The notes beneath the pieces are model-generated. The model was given only the letters and a program-made list of their open reading frames with translations. It was not told where the DNA came from and made no database searches. A stretch of DNA of 64,000 nucleotides from Hydractinia symbiolongicarpus (lineage: Eukaryota > Cnidaria > Hydrozoa > Anthoathecata > Hydractiniidae), in contig NC_079882.1 of NCBI RefSeq assembly GCF_029227915.1, forward strand, positions 15,450,501 through 15,514,500, read 5' to 3'. Below, piece by piece: positions 1 through 13,300 of the stretch. Position 1 is the stretch's first letter. Each line of letters opens with the position of its first letter. Both the position numbers and the translations under genes were made by a program.

Positions 1-1640
1 ACGTGATTTACGTATGAAGCCTTTACTAGACTGCAAAAGGCCAAATTACAGCCTTTATAGGACTGTGCACGTAGGTAAGAGTGTTCTAATGCAACGGCGC
101 TAATGAAAAAGATTTGGGACGTTGTAATGCATTTAGACTGGAAGGACTAGGCCAATGGTAACCTGCGCAGACAGGTGAAACCACGTGATTTACGTGTGAG
201 GCTTTTATTAGATTGCAAAAGCCCATATTACAGCCTTTATAGGACTGTGCACGTAGTTAAGAGTGTTGTAAGGCAACAGCGATAATGAAAACAACTTGGG
301 ACGTTGTAGCGCATTGAGACTGGAAGGAATAGTCCAATGGTAACCTACGCAGACCGGTGAAACCACGTGATTACGTGTGAGGCCTTTATTAGACTGCAAA
401 AGCCATATTACAGCTTTTATAGGACTGTGCACGTAGTTAAGAGTGTTGTAAAGCAGCAGCGCTAATGAAAACGACTTGGGAGGTTGTAGCGCATTGAGAC
501 TGGAACGACAAGTCCAATGGTAACCTGCACAGGCAGATGGAACCACGTGATTTACGTGTGAGGCCTTTATTAGACTGCAAAAGGCCAAATTACAGTCTTT
601 ATAGGACTGTGCACGTACTTAAGAGTGTTGTAAGGCAACGGCGCTAATGAAAACGACTTGGGACGTTGTAGCGCATTGAGACTGGAAGGACTAGGTCAAT
701 GGTAACCTACGCAGACAGGTGAAACCACGTGATTTACGTGTGAGGCCTTTATTAGACTGCAAAAGGCCATATTACAGCCTTTGTAGGACTGTGCACGTAG
801 TTAAGAGTGTTGTAAAGCAACGGCGCTAATAAAAACGACTTGGGCCGTTGTAACGCATTGAGACTGGAACGACTAGTCCAATGGTAACCTGCACAGGCAG
901 ATGGAACCACGTGATTTACGTGTGAGGCCTTTATTAGACTGCAAAAGGCCAAATTACAGCCTTTTTAGTACTGTGTACGTAGTTAAGAGTGTTCTAAGGC
1001 AACTTCGCCAATGAAAACGACTTGGGACGTTGTAGAGCATTGAGACTGGAAGGACTAGGTCAATGGTAACCTGCACAGACAGGTGAAACCACGTGATTTA
1101 CGTGTGAAGCCTTTATTAGACTGCAAAATGCCATATTACAGCCTTTATAGGACTGTGCACGTAGGTAAGAGTGTTCTAATGTAACGGCGCTAATGAAAAA
1201 GATTTGGGACGTTGTAATGCATTTAGACTGGAAGGACTAGGCCAATGGTAACCTGCGCAGACAGGTGAAACCACGTGATTTACGTGTGAGGCTTTTATTA
1301 GATTGCAAAAGTCAATATTACAGCCTTTATAGAATTGTGCACATAGTTAAGAGTGTTGTAAGGCAACAGCGATAATGAAAACAACTTGGGACGTTGTAGC
1401 GCATTGAGACTGGAAGGAATAGTCCAATGGTAACCTGCGCAGACCGGTGAAACCACGTGATTACGTGTGAGGCCTTTATTAGACTGCAAAAGGCCAAATT
1501 ACAGTCTTTATAGGACTGTGCACGTACTTAAGAGTGTTGTAAGGCAACGGCGCTAATGAAAACGACTTGGGACGTTGTAGCGCATTGAGACTGGAAGGAC
1601 TAGGTCAATGGTGACCTGCGCTGACCGGTGAAACCACGTG
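1..1640 (+). repeat. Divergent mosaic with partial 1090-bp HOR copies
   Basis: A marked monomer (GTAGGTAAGAGTGTTCTAATG, then AAAAAGATTTGGGAC and GTAATGCATTTAGAC) occurs near 71 and again near 1161, 1090 bp apart. The same block recurs near 8777 and 9867. One-base deletions are frequent here, such as GATTACGTG and CAAAAGCCAT. Where two such deletions fall in one monomer it becomes 180 bp, a multiple of three, which lets a spurious reading frame run through two monomers (minus strand 208-588). Confidence 0.8.
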
Positions 1641-1829
1641 ATTATCGTGTGAGGCTTTTATTAGACTGCAAAGGGCCATATTACAGACTTTATAGGACTG
1701 TGCACGTAGTTAAGAGTGTCTTAAGGCAACGGCGCTAATGAAAACGACTTGAGACGTTGTAGCACATTGAGGCTGAAAGGACTAGGCCAATGGTAACCTG
1801 CGCAGACAGGTGAAACCACGTGATTTATG

Positions 1830-2735
1830 TGTAAGGCTTTATTAGACAGCAAAAGGCCATATTACAGCCTTTATAGGACTGTGCAGGTAGTTAAGAGAGT
1901 TCTAAGACCACGGCGCTAAGGAAAACCACTTGGAACGTTGTAGCACATTGAGAATGGAAGGACTAGGCCAATGGTAACCTGCGCAGACAGGTGAAACCAC
2001 GTGATTTACGTGTGAGGACTTTATTAGACTGCAAAAGGCCATATTACAGCCTTTATAGGACTTTGCACGTAGTTAAAAGTGTTGTAAAGCTACGGTGCTA
2101 ATGAAAACGACTTGGGACGTTGTAGTACATTGAGACTGGAAGGACTAGACCAATGGTAACCTGCGCAGGCAGGTGAAACCACGTGATTTACATATGAAGC
2201 CTTTACTAGACTGCAAAAGGCCAAATTACAGCCTTTATAGGACTGTGCACGTAGTTAAGAGTGTTGTAAGGCAACGGCGCTAATGAAACAACTTGAGACG
2301 TTGTATCACATTGAGACTGGAAGGAATAGTCTATTGGTAACCTGTGCAGACAGGTGAAACCACGTGATTTACGTGTGAAGCTTTTATGAGACTGCAAAAG
2401 GCCATATTACAGCCTTTATAGGACTGTGCACGTAGTTAAGAGTGTTGTAAGGCAACAGCGATAATGAAAACAACTTGGGACGTTTTAGCGCATTGAGACT
2501 GGAAGGAATAGTCCAATGGTAACCTGCGCAGACCGGTTAAACCACGTGATAACGTGTGAGGCCTTTATTAGACTGCAAAAGGCCATATTACAGCTTTTAT
2601 AGAACTGTGCACGTAGTTAAGAGTATTGTAAAGCAACAGCGCTAATGAAAACGACTTGGGAGGTTGTAGCGCATTGAGACTGGAACGACAAGTTCAATGG
2701 TAACCTGCACAGGGAGATGGAACCACGTGATAACG
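1830..2735 (+). repeat. 906-bp HOR (5 monomers), copy 1
   Basis: Five-monomer unit, 4 bp short of 910 because of small deletions (GTAAGGCTTTATT, GATAACGTG, AATGAAACAAC). Diagnostic variants include TTAGACAGCAAAAGG, GCTACGGTGCTAATG, TTTACATATGAAGCC, AGTCTATTGGTAACC and TGTGCAGACAGG. It is followed directly by copy 2. Confidence 0.88.
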
Positions 2736-3641
2736 TGTAAGGCTTTATTAGACAGCAAAAGGCCATATTACAGCCTTTATAGGACTGTGCAGGTAGTTAA
2801 GAGAGTTCTAAGACCACGGCGCTAAGGAAAACCACTTGGAACGTTGTAGCACATTGAGAATGGAAGGACTAGGCCAATGGTAACCTGCGCAGACAGGTGA
2901 AACCACGTGATTTACGTGTGAGGACTTTATTAGACTGCAAAAGGCCATATTACAGCCTTTATAGGACTTTGCACGTAGTTAAAAGTGTTGTAAAGCTACG
3001 GTGCTAATGAAAACGACTTGGGACGTTGTAGTACATTGAGACTGGAAGGACTAGACCAATGGTAACCTGCGCAGGCAGGTGAAACCACGTGATTTACATA
3101 TGAAGCCTTTACTAGACTGCAAAAGGCCAAATTACAGCCTTTATAGGACTGTGCACGTAGTTAAGAGTGTTGTAAGGCAACGGCGCTAATGAAACAACTT
3201 GAGACGTTGTATCACATTGAGACTGGAAGGAATAGTCTATTGGTAACCTGTGCAGACAGGTGAAACCACGTGATTTACGTGTGAGGCTTTTATGAGACTG
3301 CAAAAGGCCATATTACAGCCTTTATAGGACTGTGCACGTAGTTAAGAGTGTTGTAAGGCAACAGCGATAATGAAAACAACTTGGGACGTTTTAGCGCATT
3401 GAGACTGGAAGGAATAGTCCAATGGTAACCTGCGCAGACCGGTTAAACCACGTGATAACGTGTGAGGCCTTTATTAGACTGCAAAAGGCCATATTACAGC
3501 TTTTATAGAACTGTGCACGTAGTTAAGAGTATTGTAAAGCAACAGCGCTAATGAAAACGACTTGGGAGGTTGTAGCGCATTGAGACTGGAACGACAAGTT
3601 CAATGGTAACCTGCACAGGGAGATGGAACCACGTGATTTAC
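2736..3641 (+). repeat. 906-bp HOR (5 monomers), copy 2
   Basis: Near-identical to the preceding 906 bp. The junction near 2730-2740 reads CACGTGATAACGTGTAAGG, a hybrid of the GATAACGTGTGAGG and GATTTATGTGTAAGG boundaries. The exchange that made the tandem copy therefore broke within the ACGTG-containing dyad. Confidence 0.88.
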
Positions 3642-5800
3642 GTGTGAGGCCTTTATTTGACTGCAAAAGGCCATAATACAGCCTTTATAGGACTGTGCAG
3701 GTAGTTAAGAGTGTTCTACGGCCACGGCGCTAAGGAAAACCACTTGAAACGTTGTAGTGCATTGAGACTGGAAGGAATAGTCCAATGGTAACCTGCGCAG
3801 GCAGATGGAACCACGTGATTTACGTGTGAGGTCTTTATTAGATTGCAAAAGGCGATATTGCAGACTTTATAGGACTGTGCACGTAGTTAAGAGTGTTGTA
3901 AAGCAACGGTGCTAATGAAAACGACTTGGGACGTTGTAGCACATTGAGACTGGAAGGACTAGACCAATGGTGACCTGCGCAGGCAGGTGAAACCACGTGA
4001 TTTACGTATGAAGCCTTTACTAGACTGCAAAAGGCCAAATTACAGCCTTTATAGGATTGTGCACGTAGTTAAGAGTGTTGTAAGGCAACGTCGCCAATGA
4101 AAACGACTTGGAACGTTGTAGAGCATTGAGACTGGAAGGAATAGTCCAATGGTAACCTGCACAGACAGGTGAAACCACGTGATTACGTGTGAGGCTTTTA
4201 TTAGACTGCAAAAGCCATATTACAGCTTTTATAGGACTGTGCACGTAGTTAAGAGTGTTGTAATGAAAACGACTTGGGAGGTTGTAGCGCATTGAGACTG
4301 GAACGACAAGTCCAATGGTAACCTGCACAGGCAGATGGAACCACGTGATTTACGTGTGTGGCCTTTATTAGACTGCAAAAGGCCAAATTACAGTCTTTAT
4401 AGGACTGTGCACGTACTTAAGAGTGTCTTAAGGCAACGGCGCTAATGAAAAGGACTTGAGACGTTGTAGTACATTGAGTATGGAAGGACTAGGCCAATGA
4501 TAACCTGCGCAGACAGGTGAAACCACGTGATTTACGTGTGAGGCCTTTATTTGACTGCAAAAGGCCATATTACAGCCTTTATATGACTGTGCAGGTAGTT
4601 AAGAGTGTTCTAAGGCCACGGCGCTAAGGAAAACCACTTGAAACGTTGTAGTGCATTGAGACTGGAAGGAATAGTCCAATGGTAACCTGCGCAGGCAGAT
4701 GGAACCACGTGATTTACGTGTGAGGTCTTTCTTAGATTGCAAAAGGCCATATTACAGCCTTTATAGGACTGTGCAGGTAGTTAAGAGAGTTCTAAGACCA
4801 CGGCGCTAAGGAAAATCACTTGGAACGTTGTAGCACATTGAGAATGGAAGGACTAGGCCAATGGTAACCTGTGCAGACAGGTGAAACCACGTGATTTACG
4901 TGTGAGGACTTTATTAGACTGCAAAACGCCATATTACAGCCTTTATAGGACTGTGCACGTAGTTAAGAGTGTTGTAAAGCTACGGTGCTAATGAACACGA
5001 CTTGGGACGTTGTAGTACATTGAGACTGGAAGGACTAGACCAATGGTATCCTGCGCAGGCAGGTGAAACCACGTGATTTACGTGTTAGGCCTTTATTAGA
5101 CTGCAAAAGGCCAAATTACAGTCTTTATAGGACTGTGCACGTACTTAAGAGTGTTGTAAGGCAACGGCGCTAATGAAAACGACTTGGGACGTTGTAGCGC
5201 ATTGAGACTGGAAGGACTAGGTCAATGGTGACCTGCACAGGGAGATGGAACTACGTGATTTACGTATGAAGCCTTTCCTAGACTGCAAAAGGCCAAATTA
5301 CAGCCTTTATAGGACTGTGCACGTAATTAAGAGTGTTGTAAAGCAACGGCGCTAATGAAAACGACTTGGGAATTTGTAGCGCATTGAGACTGGAAGGAAT
5401 AGCCCAATAGAAACCTGCACAGGCAAATGGAACCACGTGATTTACGTGTGAGTCCTTTATTAGACTGCAAAAGGCGATATTGCAGCCTTTATAGGACTGT
5501 GCACGTAGTTAATAGAGTTGTAAAGCAAAGGCGCTAATGAAAACGACTTGGGACGTTGTAGCGCATTGAGACTGGAACGACTAGTCCAATGGTTACCAAC
5601 GCAGGCAGATTGAAGCACGTGATTTACGTGTGAGTCCTTTATTAGACTGCAAAGGGCCATATTACAGCCTTTATAGGACTGTGCACGTAGTTAAGAGTGT
5701 TCTAAGGCAACTTCTCCAATGAAAACGACTTGGGACGTTGTAGAGCATTGAGACTGAAAGGACTAGGCCAATGGTAACCTGCGCAGACAGGTGAAACCAC
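3642..5800 (+). repeat. Irregular monomer mosaic, donor/partner of 10.7-11.8 kb
   Basis: Monomers of mixed subtype without local HOR periodicity. The stretch from about 4.36 kb is repeated at 10.72-11.84 kb at an offset of 6360 bp. That offset falls to 6178 bp by 5460/11638, so the downstream copy lacks exactly one monomer. It includes the 166-bp monomer at 4176-4341. Confidence 0.8.
4176..4341 (+). repeat. Shortened 166-bp monomer (14-bp deletion)
   Basis: GTGTTGTAATGAAAACG replaces the normal sequence: 14 bp are missing between two TAA triplets, consistent with a slippage deletion at a 3-bp direct repeat. The monomer also has the 1-bp losses GATTACGTG and CAAAAGCC, giving 166 bp in total. 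Confidence 0.85.
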
Positions 5801-6904
5801 GTGATTTACATGTGAGGCTTTTATTAGACTGCAAAAGGCCATATTACAGCCTTTATAGGACTGTGCACGTAGTTAAGAGTGTCTTAAGGCAACGGCGCTA
5901 ATGAAAACGACTTGAGACGTTGTAGCACATTGAGGCTGAAAGGACTAGGCCAATGGTAACCTGCGCAGACAGGTGAAACCACGTGATTTATGTGTAAGGC
6001 TTTATTAGACATCAAAAGGCCATATTACAGCCTTTATAGGACTGTGCAGGTAGTTAAGAGAGTTCTAAGACCACGGCGCTAAGGAAAACCACTTGAAACG
6101 TTGTAGCACATTGAGAATGGAAGGACTAGGCCAATGGTAACCTGCGCAGACAGGTGAAACCACGTGATTTACGTGTGAGGACTTTATTAGACTGCAAAAG
6201 GCCATATTACAGCCTTTATAGGACTGTGCACGTAGTTAAAAGTGTTGTAAAGCTACGGTGCTAATGAAAACGACTTGGGACGTTGTAGTACATTGAGACT
6301 GGAAGGACTACACCAATGGTAACCTGCGCAGGCAGGTGAAACCACGTGATTTACATATGAAGCCTTTACTAGACTGCAAAAGGCCAAATTACAGCCTTTA
6401 TAGGACTGTGCACGTAGTTAAGAGTGTTGTAAGGCAACGGCGTAATGAAACAACTTGAGACGTTGTATCACATTGAGACTGGAAGGAATAGTCTATTGGT
6501 AACCTGTGCAGACAAGTGAAACCACGTGATTTACGTGTGAGGCTTTTATTAGACTGCAAAAGGCCATATTACAGCCTTTATAGGACTGTGCACGTAGTTA
6601 AGAGTGTTGTAAGGCAACAGCGATAATGAAAACAACTTGGGACGTTTTAGCGCATTGAGACTGGAAGGAATAGTCCAATGGTAACCTGCGCAGACCGGTG
6701 AAACCACGTGATAACGTGTGAGGCCTTTATTAGACTGCAAAAGGCCATATTACAGCTTTTATAGAACTGTGCACGTAGTTAAGAGTATTGTAAAGCAACA
6801 GCGCTAATGAAAACGACTTGGGAGGTTGTAGCGCATTGAGACTGGAACGACAAGTTCAATGGTAACCTGCACAGGGAGATGGAACCACGTGATTTACGTG
6901 TGAG
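5801..6904 (+). repeat. Displaced third copy of the 906-bp HOR region
   Basis: Matches 1.64-2.74 kb at an offset of about 4162-4163 bp. It carries the same markers (GTAAGGCTTTATTAGACATC, GCTACGGTGC, ACATATGAAGCC, AGTCTATTGG). It has only one 906-bp unit where 1.8-3.6 kb has two, and an extra 1-bp loss (GGCGTAATG near 6441). Confidence 0.82.
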
Positions 6905-8295
6905 GCCTTTATTTGACTGCAAAAGGCCATAATACAGCCTTTATAGGACTGTGCAGGTAGTTAAGAGTGTTCTAAGGCCACGGCGCTAAGGAAAACCACT
7001 TGAAACGTTGTAGTGCATTGAGACTGGAAGGAATAGTCCAATGGTAACCTGCGCAGGCAGATGGAACCACGTGATTTACGTGTGAGGTCTTTATTAGATT
7101 GCAAAAGGCCATATTACAGCCTTTATAGGACTGTGCACGTACTTAAGAGTGTCTTAAGGCAACGGCGCTAATGAAAAGGACTTGAGACGTTGTAGTACAT
7201 TGAGAATGGAAGGACTAGGCCAATGATAACCTGCGCAAACAGGTGAAACCACGTGATTTACGTGTGAGGCCTTTATTTGACTGCAAAAGGCCATATTACA
7301 GCCTTTATATGACTGTGCAGGTAGTTAAGAGTGTTCTAAGGCCACGGCACTAAGGAAAACCACTTGAAACGTTGTAGTGCATTGAGACTGGAAGGAATAG
7401 TCCAATGGTAACCTGCGCAGGCAGATGGAACCACGTGATTTACGTGTGAGGCCTTTATTGGACTGCAAAAGGCCATATTACAGCCTTTATAGGACTGTGC
7501 ACGTAGTTAAGAGTGTTCTAAGGCAACTACGCCAATGAAAACGACTTGGGACGTTGTAGGGCATTGAGACTGTAAGGACTAGGCCAATGGTAACCTACGC
7601 AGACAGGTGAAACCACGTGATTTACGTGTGAGGCCTTTAATAGACTGCAAAAGGCCTTATTACAGCCTTTATAGGACTGTGCAGGCAGTTAAGAGTGTTC
7701 TAATGCAACGGCGCTAATGAAAAAGATTTGGGACGTTGTAACGCATTTAGACTGGAAGGACTAGGCCAATGGTAACCTGCGCAGACAGGTGGAACCACGT
7801 GATTTACGTGTGAGGACTTTATTAGACTGCAAAAGGCCATATTACAGCCTTTATAGAACTGTGCACATTGTTAAGAGTGTTGTAAGGCAACGGCGCTAAT
7901 AAAAACGACTTGGGACGTTGTAGGGCATTGAGACTGTAAGGACTAGGCCAATGGTAACCTACGCAGAAAGGTGAAACCACGTGATTTACGTGTGAGGCCT
8001 TTATTAGACTGCAAAAGGCCAAATTACAGCCTTTATAGGACTGTTCACGTAGTTAAGAGTGTTGTAAGGCAACGGCGCTAATGAAAACGACTTGGGACGT
8101 TATAGCGCATTGAGACTGGAAGGACTAGGCCAATGGTGACCTGCGCAGACCGGTGAAACCACGTGATTAACGTGTGAGGCCTTTATTAGACTGCAAAGGG
8201 CAATACTACAGCCTTTTTAGGACTGTGCACGTAGTTAAGAGTGTCTTAAGGCAACGGCGCTAATGAAAACAACTTGAGACGTTGTAGTACATTGA
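6905..8295 (+). repeat. Monomer mosaic, partner of 11.95-12.66 kb
   Basis: No local HOR. The block around 7.56-8.1 kb, with marker AAGGCCTTATTACAGCC followed by TGCAGGCAGTTAAG, recurs at 12.1-12.65 kb at an offset of 4544 bp (25 monomers less 6 bp). Confidence 0.78.
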
Positions 8296-9385
8296 GAATG
8301 GAAGGACTAGGCCAATGATAACCTGCGCAGACAGGTGAAACAACGTGATTTACGTGTGAGGCCTTTATTTGACTGCAAAAGGCCATATTACAGCCTTTAT
8401 AGGACTGTGCAGGTAGTTAAGAGTGTTCTAAGGCCACGGCGCTAAGGAAAACCCCTTGAAACGTTGTAACGCATTGAGACTGGAACGACTAGTCCAATGG
8501 TAACCTGCACAGGCAGATGGAACCACGTGATTTACGTGTGAGGCCTTTATTAGACTGCAAAAGGCCAAAATACAGCCTTTTTAGGACTGTGCACGTAGTT
8601 AGGAGTGTTCTAAGGCAACTTCGCCAATGAAAACGACTTGGGACGTTGTAGAGCATTGAGACTGGAAGGACTAGGTCAATGGTAACCTGCACAGCCAGGT
8701 GAAACCACGTGATTTACGTGTGAAGCCTTTATTAGACTGCAAAATGCCATATTACAGCCTTTATAGGAGTGTGCACGTAGGTAAGAGTGTTCTAATGCAA
8801 CGGCGCTAATGAAAAAGATTTAAGACGTTGTAATGCATTTAGACTGGAAGGACTAGGCCAATGGTAACCTGCGCAGACAGGTGAAACCACGTGATTTACG
8901 TGTGAGGCTTTTATTAGACTGCAAAAGCCCATATTACAGCCTTTATAGGACTGTGCACGTAGTTAAAAGTGTTGTAAGGCAACAGCGATAATGAAAACAA
9001 CTTGGGACGTTGTAGCGCATTGAGACTGGAAGGAATAGTCCAATGGTAACCTGCGCAGACCGGTGAAACCACGTGATTACGTGTGAGGCCTTTATTAGAC
9101 TGCAAAACCCATATTACAGCCTTTATAGGACTGTGCACGTAGTTAAGAGTGTTGTAAAGCAGCAGCGCTAATGAAAACGACTTGGGAGGTTGTGGCGCAT
9201 TGAGACTGGAACGACAAGTCCAATGGTAACCTGCACAGGCAGATGGAACCACGTGATTTACGTGTGAGGCCTTTATTAGACTGCAAAAGGCCAAATTACA
9301 GCCTTTATAGGACTGTGCAGGTAGTTAAGAGTGTTCTAAGGCCACGGCGCTAAGGAAAACCCCTTGAAACGTTGTAACGCATTGA
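8296..9385 (+). repeat. 1090-bp HOR (6 monomers), copy 1
   Basis: Six-monomer unit, 2 bp short of 1092. Markers are CTTTTTAGGACTGTGC, GTTAGGAGTGTTC, CAGCCAGGTG, AAGATTTAAGACG and CAAAACCCATATT. It is followed by a near-identical copy 1090 bp later and related to the start of the window (offset 8706 bp). Confidence 0.88.
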
Positions 9386-10389
9386 GAATGGAAGGACTAG
9401 GCCAATGATAACCTGCGCAGACAGGTGAAACAACGTGATTTACGTGTGAGGCCTTTATTTGACTGCAAAAGGCCATATTACAGCCTTTATAGGACTGTGC
9501 AGGTAGTTAAGAGTGTTCTAAGGCCACGGCGCTAAGGAAAACCCCTTGAAACTTTGTAACGCATTGAGACTGGAACGACTAGTCCAATGGTAACCTGCAG
9601 AGGCAGATGGAACCACGTGATTTACGTGTGAGGCCTTTATTAGACTGCAAAAGGCCAAAATACAGCCTTTTTAGGACTGTGCACGTAGTTAGGAGTGTTC
9701 TAAGGCAACTTCGCCAATGAAAACGACTTGGGACGTTGTAGAGCATTGAGACTGGAAGGACTAGGTCAATGGTAACCTGCACAGCCAGGTGAAACCACGT
9801 GATTTACGTGTGAAGCCTTTATTAGACTGCAAAATGCCATATTACAGCCTTTATAGGACTGTGCACGTAGGTAAGAGTGTTCTAATGCAACGGCGCTAAT
9901 GAAAAAGATTTAAGACGTTGTAATGCATTTAGACTGGAAGGACTAGGCCAATGGTAACCTGCGCAGACAGGTGAAACCACGTGATTTACGTGTGAGGCTT
10001 TTATTAGACTGCAAAAGCCCATATTACAGCCTTTATAGGACTGTGCACGTAGTTAAGAGTGTTGTAAGGCAACAGCGATAATGAAAACAACTTGGGACGT
10101 TGTAGCGCATTGAGACTGGAAGGAATAGTCCAATGGTAACCTGCGCAGACCGGTGAAACCACGTGATTACGTGTGAGGCCTTTATTAGACTGCAAAACCC
10201 ATATTACAGCCTTTATAGGACTGTGCACGTAGTTAAGAGTGTTGTAAAGCAGCAGCGCTAATGAAAACGACTTGGGAGGTTGTGGCGCATTGAGACTGGA
10301 ACGACAAGTCCAATGGTAACCTGCACAGGCAGATGGAACCACGTGATTTACGTGTGAGGCCTTTATTAGACTGCAAAAGGCCAAATTAC
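9386..10389 (+). repeat. 1090-bp HOR, copy 2 (slightly incomplete)
   Basis: Follows copy 1 with only scattered differences, for example CTGCAGAGG for CTGCACAGG near 9598 and AACTTTGTAACG for AACGTTGTAACG. Similarity stops near 10390, where GCAGGTAG in copy 1 is replaced by GCACGTAG. Confidence 0.87.
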
Positions 10390-13300
10390 AGTCTTTATAG
10401 GACTGTGCACGTAGTTAAGAGTGTTGTAAGGCAACAGCGATAATGAAAACAACTTGGGACGTTGTAGCGCATTGAGACTGGAAGGAATAGTCTAATGGTA
10501 ACCTGCGCAGACCGGTGAAACCACGTGATTACGTGTGAGGCCTTTGTTAGACTGCAAAAGCCATATTACAGCCTTTATAGGACTGTGCACGTAGTTAAGA
10601 GTGTTGTAAAGAAGCAGCGCTAATGAAAACGACTTGGGAGGTTGTAGCGCATTGAGACTGGAACGACAAGTCCAATCGTAACCTGCACAGGCAGATGGAA
10701 CCACGTGATTTACGTGTGAGGCCTTTATTAGACTGCAAAAGGCCAAATTACAGTCTTTATAGGACTGTGCACGTACTTAAGAGTGTTGTAAGGCAACGGC
10801 GCTAATGAAAACGACTTGAGACGTTGTAGTAAATTGAGAATGGAAGGACTAGGCCAATGATAACCTGCGCAGACAGGTGAAACCACGTGATTTACGTGTG
10901 AGGCCTTTATTTGACTGCAAAAGGCCATATTACAGCCTTTATAGGACTGTGCAGGTAGTTAAGAGTGTTCTAAAGCCACGGCGCTAAGGAAAACCACTTG
11001 AAACGTTGTAGTGCATTGAGACTGGAAGGAATAGTCCAATGGTAACCTGCGCAGGCAGATGGAACCACGTGATTTACGTGTGAGGTCTTTCTTAGATTGC
11101 AAAAGGCCATATTACAGCCTTTATAGGACTGTGCAGGTAGTTAAGAGAGTTCTAAGACCACGGCGCTAAGGAAAACCACTTGGAACGTTGTAGCACATTG
11201 AGAATGGAAGGACTACGCCAATGGTAACCTGCACAGACAGGTGAAACCACGTGATTTACGTGTGAGGACTTTATTAAACTGCAAAAGGCCATATTACAGC
11301 CTTTATAGGACTGTGCACGTAGTTAAGAGTGTTGTAAAGCTACGGTGCTAATGAACACGACTTGGGACGTTGTAGCGCATTGAAACTGGAAGGACTAGGT
11401 CAATGGTGACCTGCACAGGGAGATGGAACCACGTGATTTACGTATGAAGCCTTTCCTAGACTGCAAAAGACGAAATTACAGCCTTTATAGGACTGTGCAC
11501 GTAATTAAGAGTGTTGTAAAGCAACGGCGCTAATGAAAACAACTTGGGAATTTGTAGCGCATTGAGACTGGAAGGAATAGCCCAATAGAAACCTGCACAG
11601 GCAAATGGAACCACGTGATTTACGTGTGAGTCCTTTATTAGACTGCAAAAGGCGATATTGCAGCCTTTATAGGACTGTGCACGTAGTTAATAGAGTTGTA
11701 AAGCAAAGGCGCTAATGAAAACGACTTGGGACGTTGTAGCGCATTGAGACTGGAACGACTAGTCCAATAGTTACCAGCGCAGGCAGATTGAACCACGTGA
11801 TTTACGTGTGAAGCCTTTATTAGACTGCAAAATGCCATATTACAGCCTTAATAGGACTGTGCACGTAGTTAAGAGTGTTCTAATGCAATGGCGCTAATGA
11901 AAAAGATTTGGGACGTTGTAACGCATTTAGACTGGAAGGACTAGGCCAATGGTAACCTGCGCAGACAGGTGAAACCACGTGATTTACGTGTGAGGCCTTT
12001 ATTAGACTGCAAAAGGCCATATTACAGCCTTTATAGGACTGTGCACGTAGTTAAGAGTGTTCTTAGGCAACTTCGCCAATGAAAACGACTTGGGACGTTG
12101 TAGCGCATTGAGACTGTAAGGACTAGGCCAATGGTAACCTACGCAGACAGGTGAAACCACGTGATTTACGTGTGAGGCCTTTATTAGACTGCAAAAGGCC
12201 TTATTACAGCCTTTATAGGACTGTGCAGGCAGTTAAGAGTGTTCTAATGCAACGGCGCTAATGAAAAAGATTTGGGACGTTGTAACGCATTTAGACTGGA
12301 AGGACTAGGCCAATGGTAACCTGCGCAGACAGGTGGAACCACGTGATTTACGTGTGAGGATTTTATTAGACTGCAAAAGGCCATATTACAGACTTTATAG
12401 AACTGTGCACATTGTTAAGAGTGTTGTAAGGCAACGGCGCTAATGAAAACGACTTGGGACGTTGTAGCGCATTGAGACTGTAAGGACTAGGCCAATGGTA
12501 ACCTACGCAGACAGGTGAAACCACGTGATTTACGTGTGAGGCCTTTATTAGACTGCAAAAGGCCAAATTACAGCCTTTATAGGACTGTTCACGTAGTTAA
12601 GAGTGTTGTAAGGCAACGGCGCTAATGAAAACGACTTGGGACGTTATAGCGCATTGAGACTGGAAGGACTAGGCCAATAGTGACCTGCACAGGCAGATGG
12701 AACCACGTGATTTACGTGTGAGGCCTTTATTAGATTGCAAAAGGCCAAATTACAGTCTTTATAGGACTGTGCACGTACTTAAGAGTGTTGTAAGGCAACG
12801 GCGCTAATGAAAACGACTTGAGACGTTGTAGTACATTAAGAATGGAAGGACTAGGCCAATGATAACCTGCGCAGACAGGTGAAACCACGTGATTTACGTG
12901 TGAGGCCTTTATTTGACTGCAAAAGGCCATATTACAGCCTTTATAGGACTGTGCAGGTAGTCAAGAGTGTTCTAAGGCCACGGCGCTAAGGAAAACCACT
13001 TGAAACGTTGTAGTGCATTGAGACTGGAAGGAATAGTCCAATGGTAACCTGCGCAGGCAGATGGAACCACGTGATTTACGTGTGAGGTCTTTATTAGATT
13101 GCAAAAGGCGATATTGCAGCCTTTATAGGACTGTGAACGTAGTTAAGAGTGTTGTAAGGCAACGGCGCTAATGAAAACGACTTGGGACGTTGTAGCGCAT
13201 TGAGACTGGAAGGACTAGGTCAATGGTGACCTGCGCAGACCGGTGAAACCACGTGATTAACGTGTGAGGCCTTTATTAGACTGCAAAGGGCCATATTACA

